NCBI GenBank assembly: GCA_034399355.1 | Contig: JAXMMT010000009.1 | Span: forward strand, 1-64,000 | DNA from: UBA2279 sp034399355 | Lineage (GTDB): Bacteria; Actinomycetota; Coriobacteriia; Anaerosomatales; Anaerosomataceae | DNA length: 64,000 nucleotides | Direction: 5' to 3' | In this document: positions 27,050 through 40,256 of the stretch, piece after piece | Position numbering within the stretch: position 1 is the stretch's first letter | Layout: each line of letters starts with the position of its first letter | Notes under the pieces: model-generated | Told to the model about the DNA's origin: nothing | Seen by the model: the letters and a program-made list of their open reading frames with translations, nothing else | Database searches by the model: none | Program-made: the position numbers and the translations under genes

Positions 27050-27070
27050 CGCGCCGCATCCTGGTATCGT
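27042..27070 (+). promoter_or_regulatory. Candidate promoter of the pyr operon
   Basis: TTGTCT at 27042-27047, a 17-base spacer and an extended -10 TGGTATCGT ending at 27070. It starts transcription just before the PyrR-binding RNA and overlaps the end of the kinase gene. Confidence 0.45.
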
Positions 27071-27080
27071 CACGTAAGAC

Positions 27081-27202
27081 CTTTAATACCGGTCCGGTGA
27101 GGCCGGCAAGGAGCGCACACCGCATAGCCGCGCAGAAGAAGTCCATACGCAGTCTGCGCGCACGCATACGCCGCCTTCTTGCCGTCCGCAAGGGGGCGTT
27201 TT
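27081..27202 (+). promoter_or_regulatory. PyrR-binding leader and attenuator of the pyrimidine operon
   Basis: The RNA hairpin at 27089-27106 pairs CCGGTC with GGCCGG around the hexaloop CGGTGA, which matches the PyrR loop consensus CNGNGA. A terminator follows about 65 bases later. PyrR bound to UMP would stabilise this hairpin, prevent an antiterminator forming and favour termination. The antiterminator was not resolved by eye. Confidence 0.8.
27172..27202 (+). terminator. Attenuator terminator of the pyr leader
   Basis: CGCCTTCTTGC at 27172-27182 pairs with GCAAGGGGGCG at 27188-27198 (two wobbles), with TTTT at 27199-27202. Confidence 0.7.
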
Positions 27203-27246
27203 CCATTGCGGAGGTTTCCGCACGGGGACGCCAGATGGAGGTGTAG

Positions 27247-27804
<558 letters not shown>

Positions 27805-28740
27805 ATGCTGTCATGCAAACACATAATGACAATGGACGACCTCACGCCTGAAGACATCATCCACATCCTCGACACGGCCGACTCCTTCAAGGAAGTGAAT
27901 GAGCGCCGCATCAAGAAGTTGCCGACTTTGCGTGGCCGCACCATCGTGAACCTCTTCCTGGAGCCGAGCACGCGCACGCGGACCAGCTTTGAGATCGCCG
28001 CCAAGCGTCTCTCGGCGGACGGCATCAACTTCGCCGCCTCGGCCTCGGCTACCGTCAAAGGCGAGTCGCTGCGTGACACGGCGGCCACCCTCTCGGCGAT
28101 GGCGTGCGACCTCGTCGTCGTGCGCCACAAGTACGCCGGCGCTCCGCAGGTGCTGGCCGAGTGTATGGACGCTCACATCGTGAACGGCGGCGACGGCGTT
28201 CACCAGCACCCGACGCAGGCGCTGCTCGACCTCTTCACCATGCGCGAGAAGCTCGGCCGGCTGGAGGGACTCACCGTGGGTATCGTCGGCGACGTCTGCC
28301 ACAGCCGTGTCGCAGGCTCACTCGTGCCCGCGTTGCGCAAGGTGGGGGCACGTCCGATCATCATCGGTCCGCCCACGCTCATGCCCGCCCGTCCCGACAT
28401 CATGGGTGCCGAGGTGGCGTACTCGTTCGACGAAGTGCTGCCGGAGCTCGACGTCGCCTACATGCTGCGGGTGCAGTTCGAGCGTGCCGCACGGATGCCG
28501 TTCCCGTCCAACCGCGAGTACGCACGTTTCTACGGCATGAACGCGGCACGTCTTTCCTCAGCAAAACCCGACATGATCGTCATGCATCCCGGTCCGATGA
28601 ACCGCGGCGTGGAGATCTCCTCGGAAGTCGCCGACTCACCACGGTCTCACGTGCTCGACCAGGTCAACGCCGGTGTCGCGGTGCGAATGGCCGTGATGTA
28701 TCTACTACTGGGAGGTGCCGACAGTGGCGTTGCTGCTTAA
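27805..28740 (+). CDS. pyrB: Aspartate carbamoyltransferase catalytic subunit
   Basis: PyrB condenses carbamoyl phosphate and aspartate. The 311 aa protein shows FLEPSTRTRTSFE (carbamoyl phosphate site), HQHPTQALLDLFT and MHPGPMNRGVEI. No regulatory subunit pyrI is present, as expected for the PyrR-regulated class. ATG directly follows the pyrR stop, and the end overlaps pyrC by 17 bases. Confidence 0.96.
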   Translation: MLSCKHIMTMDDLTPEDIIHILDTADSFKEVNERRIKKLPTLRGRTIVNLFLEPSTRTRTSFEIAAKRLSADGINFAASASATVKGESLRDTAATLSAMACDLVVVRHKYAGAPQVLAECMDAHIVNGGDGVHQHPTQALLDLFTMREKLGRLEGLTVGIVGDVCHSRVAGSLVPALRKVGARPIIIGPPTLMPARPDIMGAEVAYSFDEVLPELDVAYMLRVQFERAARMPFPSNREYARFYGMNAARLSSAKPDMIVMHPGPMNRGVEISSEVADSPRSHVLDQVNAGVAVRMAVMYLLLGGADSGVAA

Positions 28741-30013
28741 GGGAGGCCGGGTCGTCGATCCGGCGGTCGGGCTCGACGCCGTCTGTGACGTGCTGATCCG
28801 AGATGGTGTCATCGTAGAGATCGGTAGTGATCTTACGATGGCCAAGGGCGAGACCGTCGACTGCGCCGAGAAGATCGTCTTGCCGGGCCTTGTCGACGCG
28901 CATGCGCATCTGCGCGAGCCTGGCCGAGAGGACAAGGAGACGATCGCCTCGGGCACGCGCGCGGCGGCGCACGGGGGCTTCACCGCGGTCTGCGCGATGG
29001 CGAACACCGACCCGGTTTGCGACACGGGCAGCAAGATCCGCTTCGTGGTCGAGCGGGCCGGGGAGACCGGCGTGGTGCGCGTGTACCCGATCGGCGCTGT
29101 GACGAAGGGCCAGAAGGGGGAGGGTCTCGCCGAGATCGGCGACATGCTGGCCGAGGGCGCGGTGGCGTTCTCCGACGACGGGCACCCGATCGCCTCGGCA
29201 GGTATGACGCGTGTGGCGATGGAGTACCTTAAAGGCTTCGGCGCAACACTCATCTCGCATGCCGAGGAAGGGTCGCTCTCTGGTGACGGCGTCGTCAACG
29301 AAGGCGTCGTGTCCACCCGCATGGGGCTGCCGGGCTGGCCTGCAGTTGCCGAGGAGGTCATGGTCGCCCGCGATATCCAGCTGGCCGAATTCACCGGCTG
29401 TCGGCTGCACCTTGCGCACCTCTCGACAGCAGGCTCGATCGCGCTCGTGCGCTCCGCTAAGGAACGCGGCCTGCCGGTAACGTGCGAGGTCACGCCACAT
29501 CACATCTTCTTGGATGAGGATGCGCTGCTTTCCTACGACACGAACCTGAAGATGAACCCGCCACTGCGGACCGCCGAGGACCGTGTGGCGCTCATCGAGG
29601 GGGTTTGCGATGGCACGGTGGACTGCATCGCCACCGACCACGCGCCGCACGCGCCACACGAGAAGGAGTTGGAGTTCGAGTTGGCTCCCTTCGGGACGAC
29701 GGGGCTTGAGACTGCCCTCTCGCTGGTGAACACGCACCTGGTGGCCACTGAGAAGCTCACCTGGGCCGATGTGGCGCGCCTCATGGCACACGGCCCGCGC
29801 GCGGCACTCGGACTGCCGGCGGTCACGCTGGAGGCCGGGTCTGTCGCCGACATCACCGTCGTGGATCCCGAGGCCCGCGTCGAGGTCACGCGGGACTGGT
29901 TCTACTCCAAGTCGCGCAACTCGGCGTTTCTCGGCAACAAGCTGCTCGGAAAGGCGAGCGATGTGCTCATCGGCGGACACTTCGCCCTCCGTAACGGAAA
30001 GGTGGTCGAGTGA
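28724..30013 (+). CDS. pyrC: Dihydroorotase
   Basis: PyrC cyclises carbamoyl aspartate. The 429 aa product (class I type) has the zinc ligands HAHLREPG near residue 57, the carboxylated-Lys or His region further on, and ATDHAPH near residue 305. GTG at 28724 is preferred because GGGAGG at 28710-28715 is eight bases upstream; GTG at 28715 overlaps that site. Confidence 0.95.
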   Translation: MALLLKGGRVVDPAVGLDAVCDVLIRDGVIVEIGSDLTMAKGETVDCAEKIVLPGLVDAHAHLREPGREDKETIASGTRAAAHGGFTAVCAMANTDPVCDTGSKIRFVVERAGETGVVRVYPIGAVTKGQKGEGLAEIGDMLAEGAVAFSDDGHPIASAGMTRVAMEYLKGFGATLISHAEEGSLSGDGVVNEGVVSTRMGLPGWPAVAEEVMVARDIQLAEFTGCRLHLAHLSTAGSIALVRSAKERGLPVTCEVTPHHIFLDEDALLSYDTNLKMNPPLRTAEDRVALIEGVCDGTVDCIATDHAPHAPHEKELEFELAPFGTTGLETALSLVNTHLVATEKLTWADVARLMAHGPRAALGLPAVTLEAGSVADITVVDPEARVEVTRDWFYSKSRNSAFLGNKLLGKASDVLIGGHFALRNGKVVE

Positions 30014-31281
30014 CCGGCAAGCGACGCGCACTGCTTGCGCTTGAGGACGGGACGGTCTTTTCGGGCATCAGTTGCGGTGTTCCCGGCGAGACGACGGGCG
30101 AGGCCGTCTTCAACACCTCGCTCACCGGCTACCAGGAGGTGTTCACCGACCCGAGCTATGCGGGTCAGATCGTCACGATGACGATGCCGCACATCGGCAA
30201 CTACGGTGTGAACGGGGCCGACATGGAGTCGCGCGGTGTGTTCGCGGCCGGTTTCGTCGTGCGCGAGCTGTCGTCGATGGCATCGAACTGGCGTGCCGAG
30301 GAGACCTTGCGCGAGTTCTTCGTGCGGCATGCGGTGGTCGCCATCGAGGGCGTCGACACCCGTCGCCTCACTCGCCACATCCGCGAGCAGGGCGCGATGC
30401 GCGCCGTGCTCTCCACCGAGGACCTGGACCCGGCATCGCTCGTCGCGAAGGCTCAGGCGGCCCCCGGACTCGTGGGACGCGATCTTGTGGCCGAAGTCGC
30501 CGTGAAGGAACACTACACGTGGGGCGCCGAGATGCCGTCCGACTGCGATCTGCCGGTCGACACGGGTGTGCTGTCCGTTTCGCCGCACTATCGCGTGGTG
30601 GCGTACGACTCGGGCGTGAAGTACAACATCCTGCGTCGGCTGGCAGAGCATGACTGCGAGGTCATCGTCGTACCGCCCACAACGAGTGCTGAAGAGGCGC
30701 TCGCACTCGAGCCCGATGGCATCTTCCTGGCCAACGGACCCGGCGATCCCGCTGCGGTCGACTACCTGTATCGCACGCTGCGAGAGCTTCTCGGCGTCAA
30801 ACCGGTGTTCGGCATCTGCCTGGGACACCAGATGCTCTCGCTCGCACTCGGCGCCGTCACCTACAAGCTCAAATACGGTCATCGAGGCGGTAACCAGCCG
30901 GTAAAAAACCTCCTTACCGGCCGGGTGGAGATCACGAGCCAGAACCACGGGTTCTGCGTCGACTTCGCATCGATTGGGCCGCTCGTGCCTGAGTTGTGTG
31001 GTGAGCTCACGCTGGATCCGACCGATCTGGGCGCCTGGGTGCGTGCGGGGGTGGCGCCGGTAGTGCGATCGGAGCGCTTCGGTCCGGTGCAGCTCACCCA
31101 CGTGAACCTGAACGACATGACGGTGGAAGGTGTGCGGCCGCTGGAGATACCGGCGTTCTCGGTGCAGTACCATCCCGAGGCGGCTCCGGGGCCACATGAT
31201 GCGCGGTACCTGTTCGGTGCGTTCACGCGGCTCATGGACGGCTGCGAGGACATCTTCGGCGACATCTTCGGCAAGGGGTAA
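30010..31281 (+). CDS. carA: Carbamoyl-phosphate synthase small (glutaminase) subunit
   Basis: CarA hydrolyses glutamine and delivers ammonia to CarB. The 423 aa protein has the CarA-specific N-terminal domain ([13 protein letters not shown]) and a triad glutaminase with GICLGHQM (catalytic Cys) and [10 protein letters not shown] (His, Glu). It is longer than typical CarA (about 360-385 aa), with insertions in the middle region. The GTG start overlaps the pyrC stop. Confidence 0.95.
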   Translation: MTGKRRALLALEDGTVFSGISCGVPGETTGEAVFNTSLTGYQEVFTDPSYAGQIVTMTMPHIGNYGVNGADMESRGVFAAGFVVRELSSMASNWRAEETLREFFVRHAVVAIEGVDTRRLTRHIREQGAMRAVLSTEDLDPASLVAKAQAAPGLVGRDLVAEVAVKEHYTWGAEMPSDCDLPVDTGVLSVSPHYRVVAYDSGVKYNILRRLAEHDCEVIVVPPTTSAEEALALEPDGIFLANGPGDPAAVDYLYRTLRELLGVKPVFGICLGHQMLSLALGAVTYKLKYGHRGGNQPVKNLLTGRVEITSQNHGFCVDFASIGPLVPELCGELTLDPTDLGAWVRAGVAPVVRSERFGPVQLTHVNLNDMTVEGVRPLEIPAFSVQYHPEAAPGPHDARYLFGAFTRLMDGCEDIFGDIFGKG

Positions 31282-31287
31282 GGGGCA

Positions 31288-34499
<3,212 letters not shown>

Positions 34500-34503
<4 letters not shown>

Positions 34504-35327
34504 GCTGCACCGGCGACATCGGTCAAGTACAGCGCAGGCTGCTGGAGCGTGTGACGGTACTCGCAAACGATCGCGTGGCCGAGGGCGTGGGACTCGTCGT
34601 GTTCGAAGCGCCCCGTGTCGCGCGCAGCGTCCGCCCGGGGCAGTTCGTGCACCTGCGTATCGCTGAGGGAGCCGACTTCATCTTGCGCCGACCGTTCTCG
34701 GTGCACCGCGCCCAGGGTGAGCGGCTCGAGATCCTCTACCAGGTGCTCGGCGTCGGAACTCGCGCATTGTCTCTCGCTGAGCACGGCGACGTCATGGACC
34801 TGATCGGTCCTCTCGGCCACGGGTGGGAGATGCCTGAGGGTACGTCGCACGCGCTGCTCGTGTGTGGCGGGCTCGGTGCGGCGCCGATGGGCATGCTCGC
34901 GACAGAGCTGGCCGAGAAGGGCGTGGCAGTGACCGTCGCACAGGGAGCGCCCACCGCAGAGCGCCTCGTCGCCCGCGAGCTTCTCGCGGACGTGGCGCGG
35001 CGCCACGAGATCGCCACCGACGACGGTTCCGCCGGCACACACGGCTTCGTGACTGCGCTCGTCAAGCCCCTGATCGCCGGGGACCGTCCCGATGTCGTGT
35101 ACGTCTGCGGGCCGGAGGCGATGCAGCGCATCGTCGCCGGGCAGGCGAGTGCCGCTGGCGTGGACTGCCAGGTATCGCTCGAGCGTCTGATGGGGTGCGG
35201 CATCGGCGCGTGCCTGTCGTGTGTGGTGAGCACCGTACAGGGGCAGAAACGTGCGTGCGTCGACGGCCCCGTCTTCAGGGCCGATGAGGTGCTCTGGAAG
35301 AGTGCCGAGATACCCCCGCAACGTTAG
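34500..35327 (+). CDS. pyrK: Dihydroorotate dehydrogenase B electron-transfer subunit
   Basis: PyrK carries FAD and a [2Fe-2S] cluster and passes electrons from PyrD to NAD+. The 275 aa product has the FAD motif RRPFSVHR near residue 63, an NAD-domain segment [12 protein letters not shown], and a C-terminal cysteine cluster [13 protein letters not shown] followed by [12 protein letters not shown] at 34500 overlaps the carB stop. Together with pyrD this shows a class 1B enzyme, usual in anaerobic Gram-positives. Confidence 0.93.
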
Positions 35328-35334
35328 GAGGAAC

Positions 35335-36255
35335 GTGAGCCAGACCGTCGACATGAGGGTGCGACTCGGAGCACTCGAGCTTCGCAACCCGGTTATGCCC
35401 GCCTCGGGCACGTTCGCCTCGGGGCGCGAGTACGCGGACTTCGTAGCGTTGGAGCGCCTCGGCGCTATCGTCACAAAGGGTGTGTCGCTGCACCCGTGGG
35501 CGGGTAACGCGAGCCCACGCATGGCCGAGACTGCAAGTGGCATGCTGAACTCGATCGGCCTTCAGAACCAGGGTGTCGAGGCGTTTTGCGAAGACGACCT
35601 CGCGTGGCTTGCCACGCACGACGTGCCGGTGATCGTGAACGTGAGCGGTCATAGTGTGGCCGAGTACGTCGCGGTGGCTGAGCGTCTCGAGACCGAGTCG
35701 GCCGTGAGTGCGCTCGAGGTGAACATCTCATGCCCCAATGTGGACGAAGGCGGCATGGCATTCGGCACGAGCTGCCCGGCGGCCGCCGAAGTCACGCGTG
35801 CGGTCCGTGCGGTCACGTGCAAACCACTGATCGTCAAGCTCAGCCCTAACGTTACCGACATCGCCGAGATAGCGCGTGCGGTTGAAGCCGAGGGCGCCGA
35901 CGTGATCTCGCTCATCAACACGCTGCTCGGCATGGCGATCGACACGGACACCTTCCGTCCCAAACTCGCGCGTGTGGTGGGCGGTCTCTCGGGCCCTGCG
36001 GTCAAACCCGTCGCCGTGCGCATGGTCTGGCAGGTCGCCTCGGCGGTACATGTCCCCATCATCGGCATGGGCGGTATCATGACGACCGAGGACGCCGTCG
36101 AGTTCATGCTCGCCGGAGCCACGGCTGTTGCTGTGGGTACCGCGAACTTCGTGGACCCCATTGCGACAGTACATATCGCCGAGGGGCTTGAGGCATTCTG
36201 TCGTGAGCGCGGGATCGAGCGTGTGGCCAAGCTTACAGGGGCCGTGAAGCTCTAG
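35335..36255 (+). CDS. pyrD: Dihydroorotate dehydrogenase B catalytic subunit
   Basis: PyrD oxidises dihydroorotate to orotate using FMN. The 306 aa protein shows [10 protein letters not shown], the catalytic Cys in [14 protein letters not shown] and the FMN-phosphate segment [19 protein letters not shown] at 35335 follows AGGAGG at 35326-35331; the spacing is short, and ATG at 35353 lacks a site. Eight bases separate it from pyrK. Confidence 0.94.
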   Translation: MSQTVDMRVRLGALELRNPVMPASGTFASGREYADFVALERLGAIVTKGVSLHPWAGNASPRMAETASGMLNSIGLQNQGVEAFCEDDLAWLATHDVPVIVNVSGHSVAEYVAVAERLETESAVSALEVNISCPNVDEGGMAFGTSCPAAAEVTRAVRAVTCKPLIVKLSPNVTDIAEIARAVEAEGADVISLINTLLGMAIDTDTFRPKLARVVGGLSGPAVKPVAVRMVWQVASAVHVPIIGMGGIMTTEDAVEFMLAGATAVAVGTANFVDPIATVHIAEGLEAFCRERGIERVAKLTGAVKL

Positions 36256-36277
36256 ATGCTGGGGGTGTGACGCACAC

Positions 36278-37573
36278 ATGATCGACGAGCGGGACGCGCC
36301 TCCACGTTCGCTGGTGCCGCCCGGCCTGCCGGTGCGCAAGCGTTGGCCGCTTGGTATCGGCATCGTCATTCTGCTGATCGGCACGTGCGTCGGCATGTCG
36401 TATCTGGCGAGCACTGTCCTCCAAGACGTCTTCAGTCCGACGGGCGGCCAGGCGAGTATGCCGAGCTCCGCCTACGGCGCAAGTACGCTGGTCGGCTGGA
36501 GTGGTGGAGGTCGCTACGCGATTATTCAGTACTTCGACGAAGGTAGCGTGCCTACCGTCGCCGTGTGGGACCGCGAGACAGAGAAGACGCGCCTACAGGG
36601 CGGCTACATCGTCGTCGGCATCGAATCGGAAGCGCCACAGATCTGGCTTGAGCCCGCCAAGGATGTCATCGCCCCGTTCGACTCCTTCAGCGACCCGATC
36701 GACCACAAGCCCGCGCAGCTCTTCGCGTGGCGACTCGACGGGGGCGACTCGCCGCAGGACAGCCCGCCTGCGAAGTGGCGCTCCTGGCCCGGCCCCGGCG
36801 GCTACATCGCCTATCTGGAACTCGATGTTTTGAAGGGTTGCATGCCGGCGAAGTTGCTCATCAACAACAACGAGAGTAGTGGCGAGGGCGTCAAGGCGGC
36901 GCTACCCGAGTCGACCCGGACGTTCACGCCGGTGGGCTGGTCGCCGTCCGGGAAGTACTTCGCCATTGAGGAACTCATGGACGGCAACGAGATCGGTGTC
37001 CTTGGGGAGCTCGTTCTCCTGCGGCAGTCCGAGCAGCCGGATAGAAAGCTGCTGGTATTCTCGGCCGAGACCGGCGAGCTTGCGGCCGAGGCGGTGCTGC
37101 CCAAAGGGACGATACAGACTCCGTGTGCGGCGTGGGGCGCGAATGACACGCTGTACTGGGCCGACACGGACGCGATGCAGTCCAACGACGATGGCGGAAG
37201 CGCTCCGGACTGGCGGTCGCTTTCGGTCGCCAGCGGTGCGGGGACAATCGCGCCGCCGGACGGCGCTATGGAGATGACGTGGGCGGTCACGACTCTCGGC
37301 AGTGACGAGGCTGGCGCACGCTTCTTTACCGACAACGGGCGTCTGTGGTGTATTGGCGCTGACGGTTTTGCGCACGCGGGCAATCTGCGATACGCGGAGT
37401 CAGCCGATTGGGACGTTCGCGGCGGACTGCTCGTGACGCGAACCGAATACGAATGGGACGGAGAGGTCGAAAGGAACTACGCCAGTGTGTCGCTTTTCGA
37501 TGAGCACGGTGGCAGCGAACGTGAGATATGGCATGGCCCGCACATGGAGGTCGGTCGGGGCCCCGGGTTCTAG
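36278..37573 (+). CDS. Membrane-anchored unknown protein inside the pyr operon
   Basis: Not recognised. The 431 aa product has a short cytoplasmic N-terminus, one membrane segment (about 22-47, LGIGIVILLIGTCVGMSYL) and a large predicted extracytoplasmic domain rich in Trp, Gly and Asp. It carries repeated motifs such as VGWSGGGRYAII and VGWSPSGKYFAIEE that resemble beta-propeller blades. The Trp-Ser-x-x-G-x-Y repeats suggest a propeller (inference). It lies between pyrD and pyrF in the same orientation, 22 bases after pyrD, and has no obvious role in pyrimidine synthesis. Confidence 0.65.
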   Translation: MIDERDAPPRSLVPPGLPVRKRWPLGIGIVILLIGTCVGMSYLASTVLQDVFSPTGGQASMPSSAYGASTLVGWSGGGRYAIIQYFDEGSVPTVAVWDRETEKTRLQGGYIVVGIESEAPQIWLEPAKDVIAPFDSFSDPIDHKPAQLFAWRLDGGDSPQDSPPAKWRSWPGPGGYIAYLELDVLKGCMPAKLLINNNESSGEGVKAALPESTRTFTPVGWSPSGKYFAIEELMDGNEIGVLGELVLLRQSEQPDRKLLVFSAETGELAAEAVLPKGTIQTPCAAWGANDTLYWADTDAMQSNDDGGSAPDWRSLSVASGAGTIAPPDGAMEMTWAVTTLGSDEAGARFFTDNGRLWCIGADGFAHAGNLRYAESADWDVRGGLLVTRTEYEWDGEVERNYASVSLFDEHGGSEREIWHGPHMEVGRGPGF

Positions 37574-37603
37574 ACCGTAAGACGACAAGACCGAAAGGAC
37601 ATC

Positions 37604-38305
37604 ATGCGCGATTCGATCATCGTTGCCCTCGATCTGCCCGACGCCGAGGCGGCCCTCGAAGTGGCCCGCTCCCTCAGGGGGAGCGTGAGCTGGGTCAAGG
37701 TGGGCATGACGCTCTTCTGTGCCGAGGGTCCGACTATCGTGCGCGAGTTGCGTGCGCTTGGCTTCAAGGTCTTCGTCGACCTCAAGCTGCACGATATCCC
37801 GCACCAGGTGGGGGGCGCCTGCAAGATGCTTGTCCGTCAGGGCGCCGACATGTTCACCGTGCATGCCTCGGGTGGACGCGCGATGCTCGAGGCGGCTGTC
37901 GCGGCTACCTCTGGTGCTGCCGAGAAGTTCCGGGTGCCGTGCCCCAAGATCGTCGCGGTGACCGTGCTCACGAGTCTCGATGACGCTGCGCTCGCCGAGA
38001 TCGGGTGTGAGTGCACCTCGGTCGAACAGGTGCGTGCGCTTGCGTTGCTTGCCGCCGACACCGGCGTGGACGGCGTCGTGTGCTCGCCGCAGGAGGCAGC
38101 CGAGATGCGCTCGCTGCTGGGAGACGGCGCGCTTGTCGTCACGCCGGGTGTGCGTCCCGCGTGGGCTGAGGCCGGCGACCAGGCGCGCATCGCCACGCCT
38201 GCCGATGCGCTCGAGGCGGGTGCGAGCCACCTCGTCATCGGCCGCCCGATCACCGGTGCCGACGATCCGGCAGCCGCTGTCAAACGCATCATCGAGGGGG
38301 AGTAA
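37604..38305 (+). CDS. pyrF: Orotidine-5'-phosphate decarboxylase
   Basis: PyrF forms UMP. The 233 aa product has the class I catalytic DLKLHDIPHQV motif near residue 61, VALDLPDAEAAL at the N-terminus, and the phosphate-binding end VVTPGVRP and HLVIGRPITGADDP. ATG 37604 has GAAAGGA upstream. pyrE follows after two bases. Confidence 0.96.
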   Translation: MRDSIIVALDLPDAEAALEVARSLRGSVSWVKVGMTLFCAEGPTIVRELRALGFKVFVDLKLHDIPHQVGGACKMLVRQGADMFTVHASGGRAMLEAAVAATSGAAEKFRVPCPKIVAVTVLTSLDDAALAEIGCECTSVEQVRALALLAADTGVDGVVCSPQEAAEMRSLLGDGALVVTPGVRPAWAEAGDQARIATPADALEAGASHLVIGRPITGADDPAAAVKRIIEGE

Positions 38306-38307
38306 CG

Positions 38308-38892
38308 ATGGCATCCATAACCGAGGCCGAAGTCCTTCAGGCGCTCAAAGAGGCGGGCGCGATCCTCTCCGGGCACTTTCAGCTCACGAGCGGAAGGCAC
38401 TCGGACACGTACGTGCAGTGCGCGCGTGTATTGGAGAATCCGGCGCTCACCACACGTCTCGCGCACGCAATAGTTGCTAAACTCGGTAAACGGCAGTTCG
38501 ACCTGGTAGCGGCTCCGGCGGTAGGCGGCATCATCATCGGATTTGCTGTCGCGCAGTCGCTGGGGGTCAAGTTCATCTTCAGTGAGCGCGCGGACGGCGC
38601 CATGGTCTTCCGTCGGGCGTTCGAAGTCCCGACTGGTGCTCGCGTCCTTGTCGTAGAAGACGTGGTCACAACGGGTGGAAGCGTCGCCGAGGTCATCTCC
38701 CTGGTGCATGACGCGGGTGCCGAGGTAGTGGCAGTCACGTCGCTCATTGATCGCGGGGGAGTCAAGAAGTTCGATGCCGAACTCGTAGCTCTCCTTAAAC
38801 TTGAGGTAGAGTCTTGGGAGCCCGAATCGTGTGGCCTATGCGCGGCGAGCGTGCCCCTTTACTCGCCGGGAAGCCGTAGACTTTTTTCTTGA
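38308..38892 (+). CDS. pyrE: Orotate phosphoribosyltransferase
   Basis: PyrE joins orotate to PRPP. The 194 aa product shows LTSGRHSDTYVQCARV, VAAPAVGGI, FSERADGAMVFRR and the PRPP motif VLVVEDVVTTGGSV. GAGGGGGAG precedes the ATG. It is the last gene of the pyrimidine operon; a TTTTTTCTT at the stop region could help termination, though I see no clear hairpin. Confidence 0.96.
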   Translation: MASITEAEVLQALKEAGAILSGHFQLTSGRHSDTYVQCARVLENPALTTRLAHAIVAKLGKRQFDLVAAPAVGGIIIGFAVAQSLGVKFIFSERADGAMVFRRAFEVPTGARVLVVEDVVTTGGSVAEVISLVHDAGAEVVAVTSLIDRGGVKKFDAELVALLKLEVESWEPESCGLCAASVPLYSPGSRRLFS

Positions 38893-38895
38893 GGG

Positions 38896-38924
38896 TTGGC
38901 ATCGCCGCAGGTCAAGGGTATTAT
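38896..38924 (+). promoter_or_regulatory. Promoter for mihF-gmk-rpoZ
   Basis: TTGGCA at 38896-38901, a 17-base spacer and TATTAT at 38919-38924. This is a near-consensus housekeeping promoter, four bases after pyrE. Confidence 0.65.
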
Positions 38925-39012
38925 CTAACACGTTGTTCACATTACAGGGTCGCCGGCACAACGCCATGGACCCACACGCATACGCATAGTAGTTGGAGAA
39001 CGAGGAGGAATC

Positions 39013-39321
39013 ATGGCTCTGCCGAACCTTTCCGAGGCCGACCGCAAAGCTGCGCTCAAGAAGGCTGCTGAAGCTCGTCAGAAGCGTGCCGCGCTTCGCC
39101 AGAAGATAAAGGGCGGCAAAACGTCCTTTGTCGAGGTCATGAAGGCCTCTGACGATCCGATCGTCGCCCGCATGAAGGTCTCGACCCTGCTCGAGAGCCT
39201 TCCTGGCTTCGGCAAGGCGAAGGCCGCCAAGATCATGCAGGAGCTCAAGATTTCCGGGAGCCGTCGCGTTCAGGGCCTGGGCGCCCGCCAGCGCGAGATG
39301 CTCATGGAGCGGCTCGGTTAG
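39013..39321 (+). CDS. mihF: Integration host factor, actinobacterial type
   Basis: MihF is the essential nucleoid-associated protein of Actinobacteria. The 102 aa product has a long basic N-terminal helix (RKAALKKAAEARQKRAALRQ) and the helix-two-turn-helix DNA-binding domain LLESLPGFGKAKAAKIMQEL with ISGSRRVQGLG. ATG follows a strong GAGGAGGA site. The mihF-gmk-rpoZ order is a hallmark of the phylum. Confidence 0.93.
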   Translation: MALPNLSEADRKAALKKAAEARQKRAALRQKIKGGKTSFVEVMKASDDPIVARMKVSTLLESLPGFGKAKAAKIMQELKISGSRRVQGLGARQREMLMERLG

Positions 39322-39326
39322 CTTCG

Positions 39327-39926
39327 GTGGAGGAAACTGATCTCGCACGGACGCGCACCGGCAACCTCGTCATCATCTCCGGCCCCTCGGGAGCCGGCAA
39401 GGGAACCCTGGTCGACCAGCTGGTCGCCGGGGTCCCTGAGCTTCGGGTGTCCGTCTCGGCCACCACGCGCGCGCCGCGCCGGGGCGAGATCGAGGGGGAG
39501 GACTACTTCTTCCTGAGCGTCGAGGAGTTCTCCCGCCGCATCGAGGCCGGCGAGTTCCTCGAGTGGGCCGAGGTGCACGGCAACCGCTACGGCACCATAC
39601 GCTCTGCGGTTGAGGCGAAGATGGCCGAGGGCCGTGATGTGATTCTCGAGATCGATCCACAAGGTGCGCTGCAGGTGAAGTCGCTCATGCCCGAGGCGGT
39701 GCTTGTGTTCATCGTGGCGCCTTCTATGGACGAATTGGAGCGGCGGATCCGAGGTCGAGGTGCCGAGACAGATGAGCAGGTCAGGGTGCGTTTAGAGACC
39801 GCCGTGCGCGAGCTCGAGCTTGTGGGCAGCTATGATTATGTGGTAGAAAACGATGACGTTGCCCGGGCGACCGACGAGCTCGTGCGCATCATCAAATCCC
39901 TGGCTCTCGAAAAGGACGATGCCTGA
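39327..39926 (+). CDS. gmk: Guanylate kinase
   Basis: Gmk phosphorylates GMP. The 199 aa protein shows the P-loop ISGPSGAGKGTL, the GMP-binding segment SATTRAPRRGEIEGEDYFF and the C-terminal YVVENDDV. GTG at 39327 lies five bases after mihF. Its last base overlaps the rpoZ start. Confidence 0.96.
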   Translation: MEETDLARTRTGNLVIISGPSGAGKGTLVDQLVAGVPELRVSVSATTRAPRRGEIEGEDYFFLSVEEFSRRIEAGEFLEWAEVHGNRYGTIRSAVEAKMAEGRDVILEIDPQGALQVKSLMPEAVLVFIVAPSMDELERRIRGRGAETDEQVRVRLETAVRELELVGSYDYVVENDDVARATDELVRIIKSLALEKDDA

Positions 39927-40174
39927 TGGTCATCAAGCCCCCCATCGACCTGCTGCTCTCCAAGGTCGACTCGAAGTACACGCTTTGTATCGTGGCCTCC
40001 CGCCGCGCCCGTCAAATCAATGACATGATCCATGGCGTACGCGATCAGGCCCTGCTCACCATGCAGGCCCCGCAGATTGCGCAGATCACGAGCACGAAGC
40101 CGATCACGCTCGCGATGGCCGAGATCGCCAGCGGCGATATCGGCTACGAGCGCGTCAAGGAGAGCTATAAGTAG
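39926..40174 (+). CDS. rpoZ: RNA polymerase omega subunit
   Basis: Omega helps assemble and stabilise beta-prime. The 82 aa product has IDLLLSKVDSKYTLCIVASRRARQIN (two pieces: IDLLLSKVDSKYTL and VASRRARQIN), TSTKPITLAMAEIASG and the terminal EIASGDIGYER. ATG overlaps the gmk stop. A 76-base gap with no clear signal follows. Confidence 0.93.
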   Translation: MVIKPPIDLLLSKVDSKYTLCIVASRRARQINDMIHGVRDQALLTMQAPQIAQITSTKPITLAMAEIASGDIGYERVKESYK

Positions 40175-40256
40175 CAGCTCTCGCAGGTAACGTGATACGC
40201 GTGGTGCCCCGTCGCCGTACACTGGCTGCGGGGTATCCGTCTTTCCGGGGGTGACC

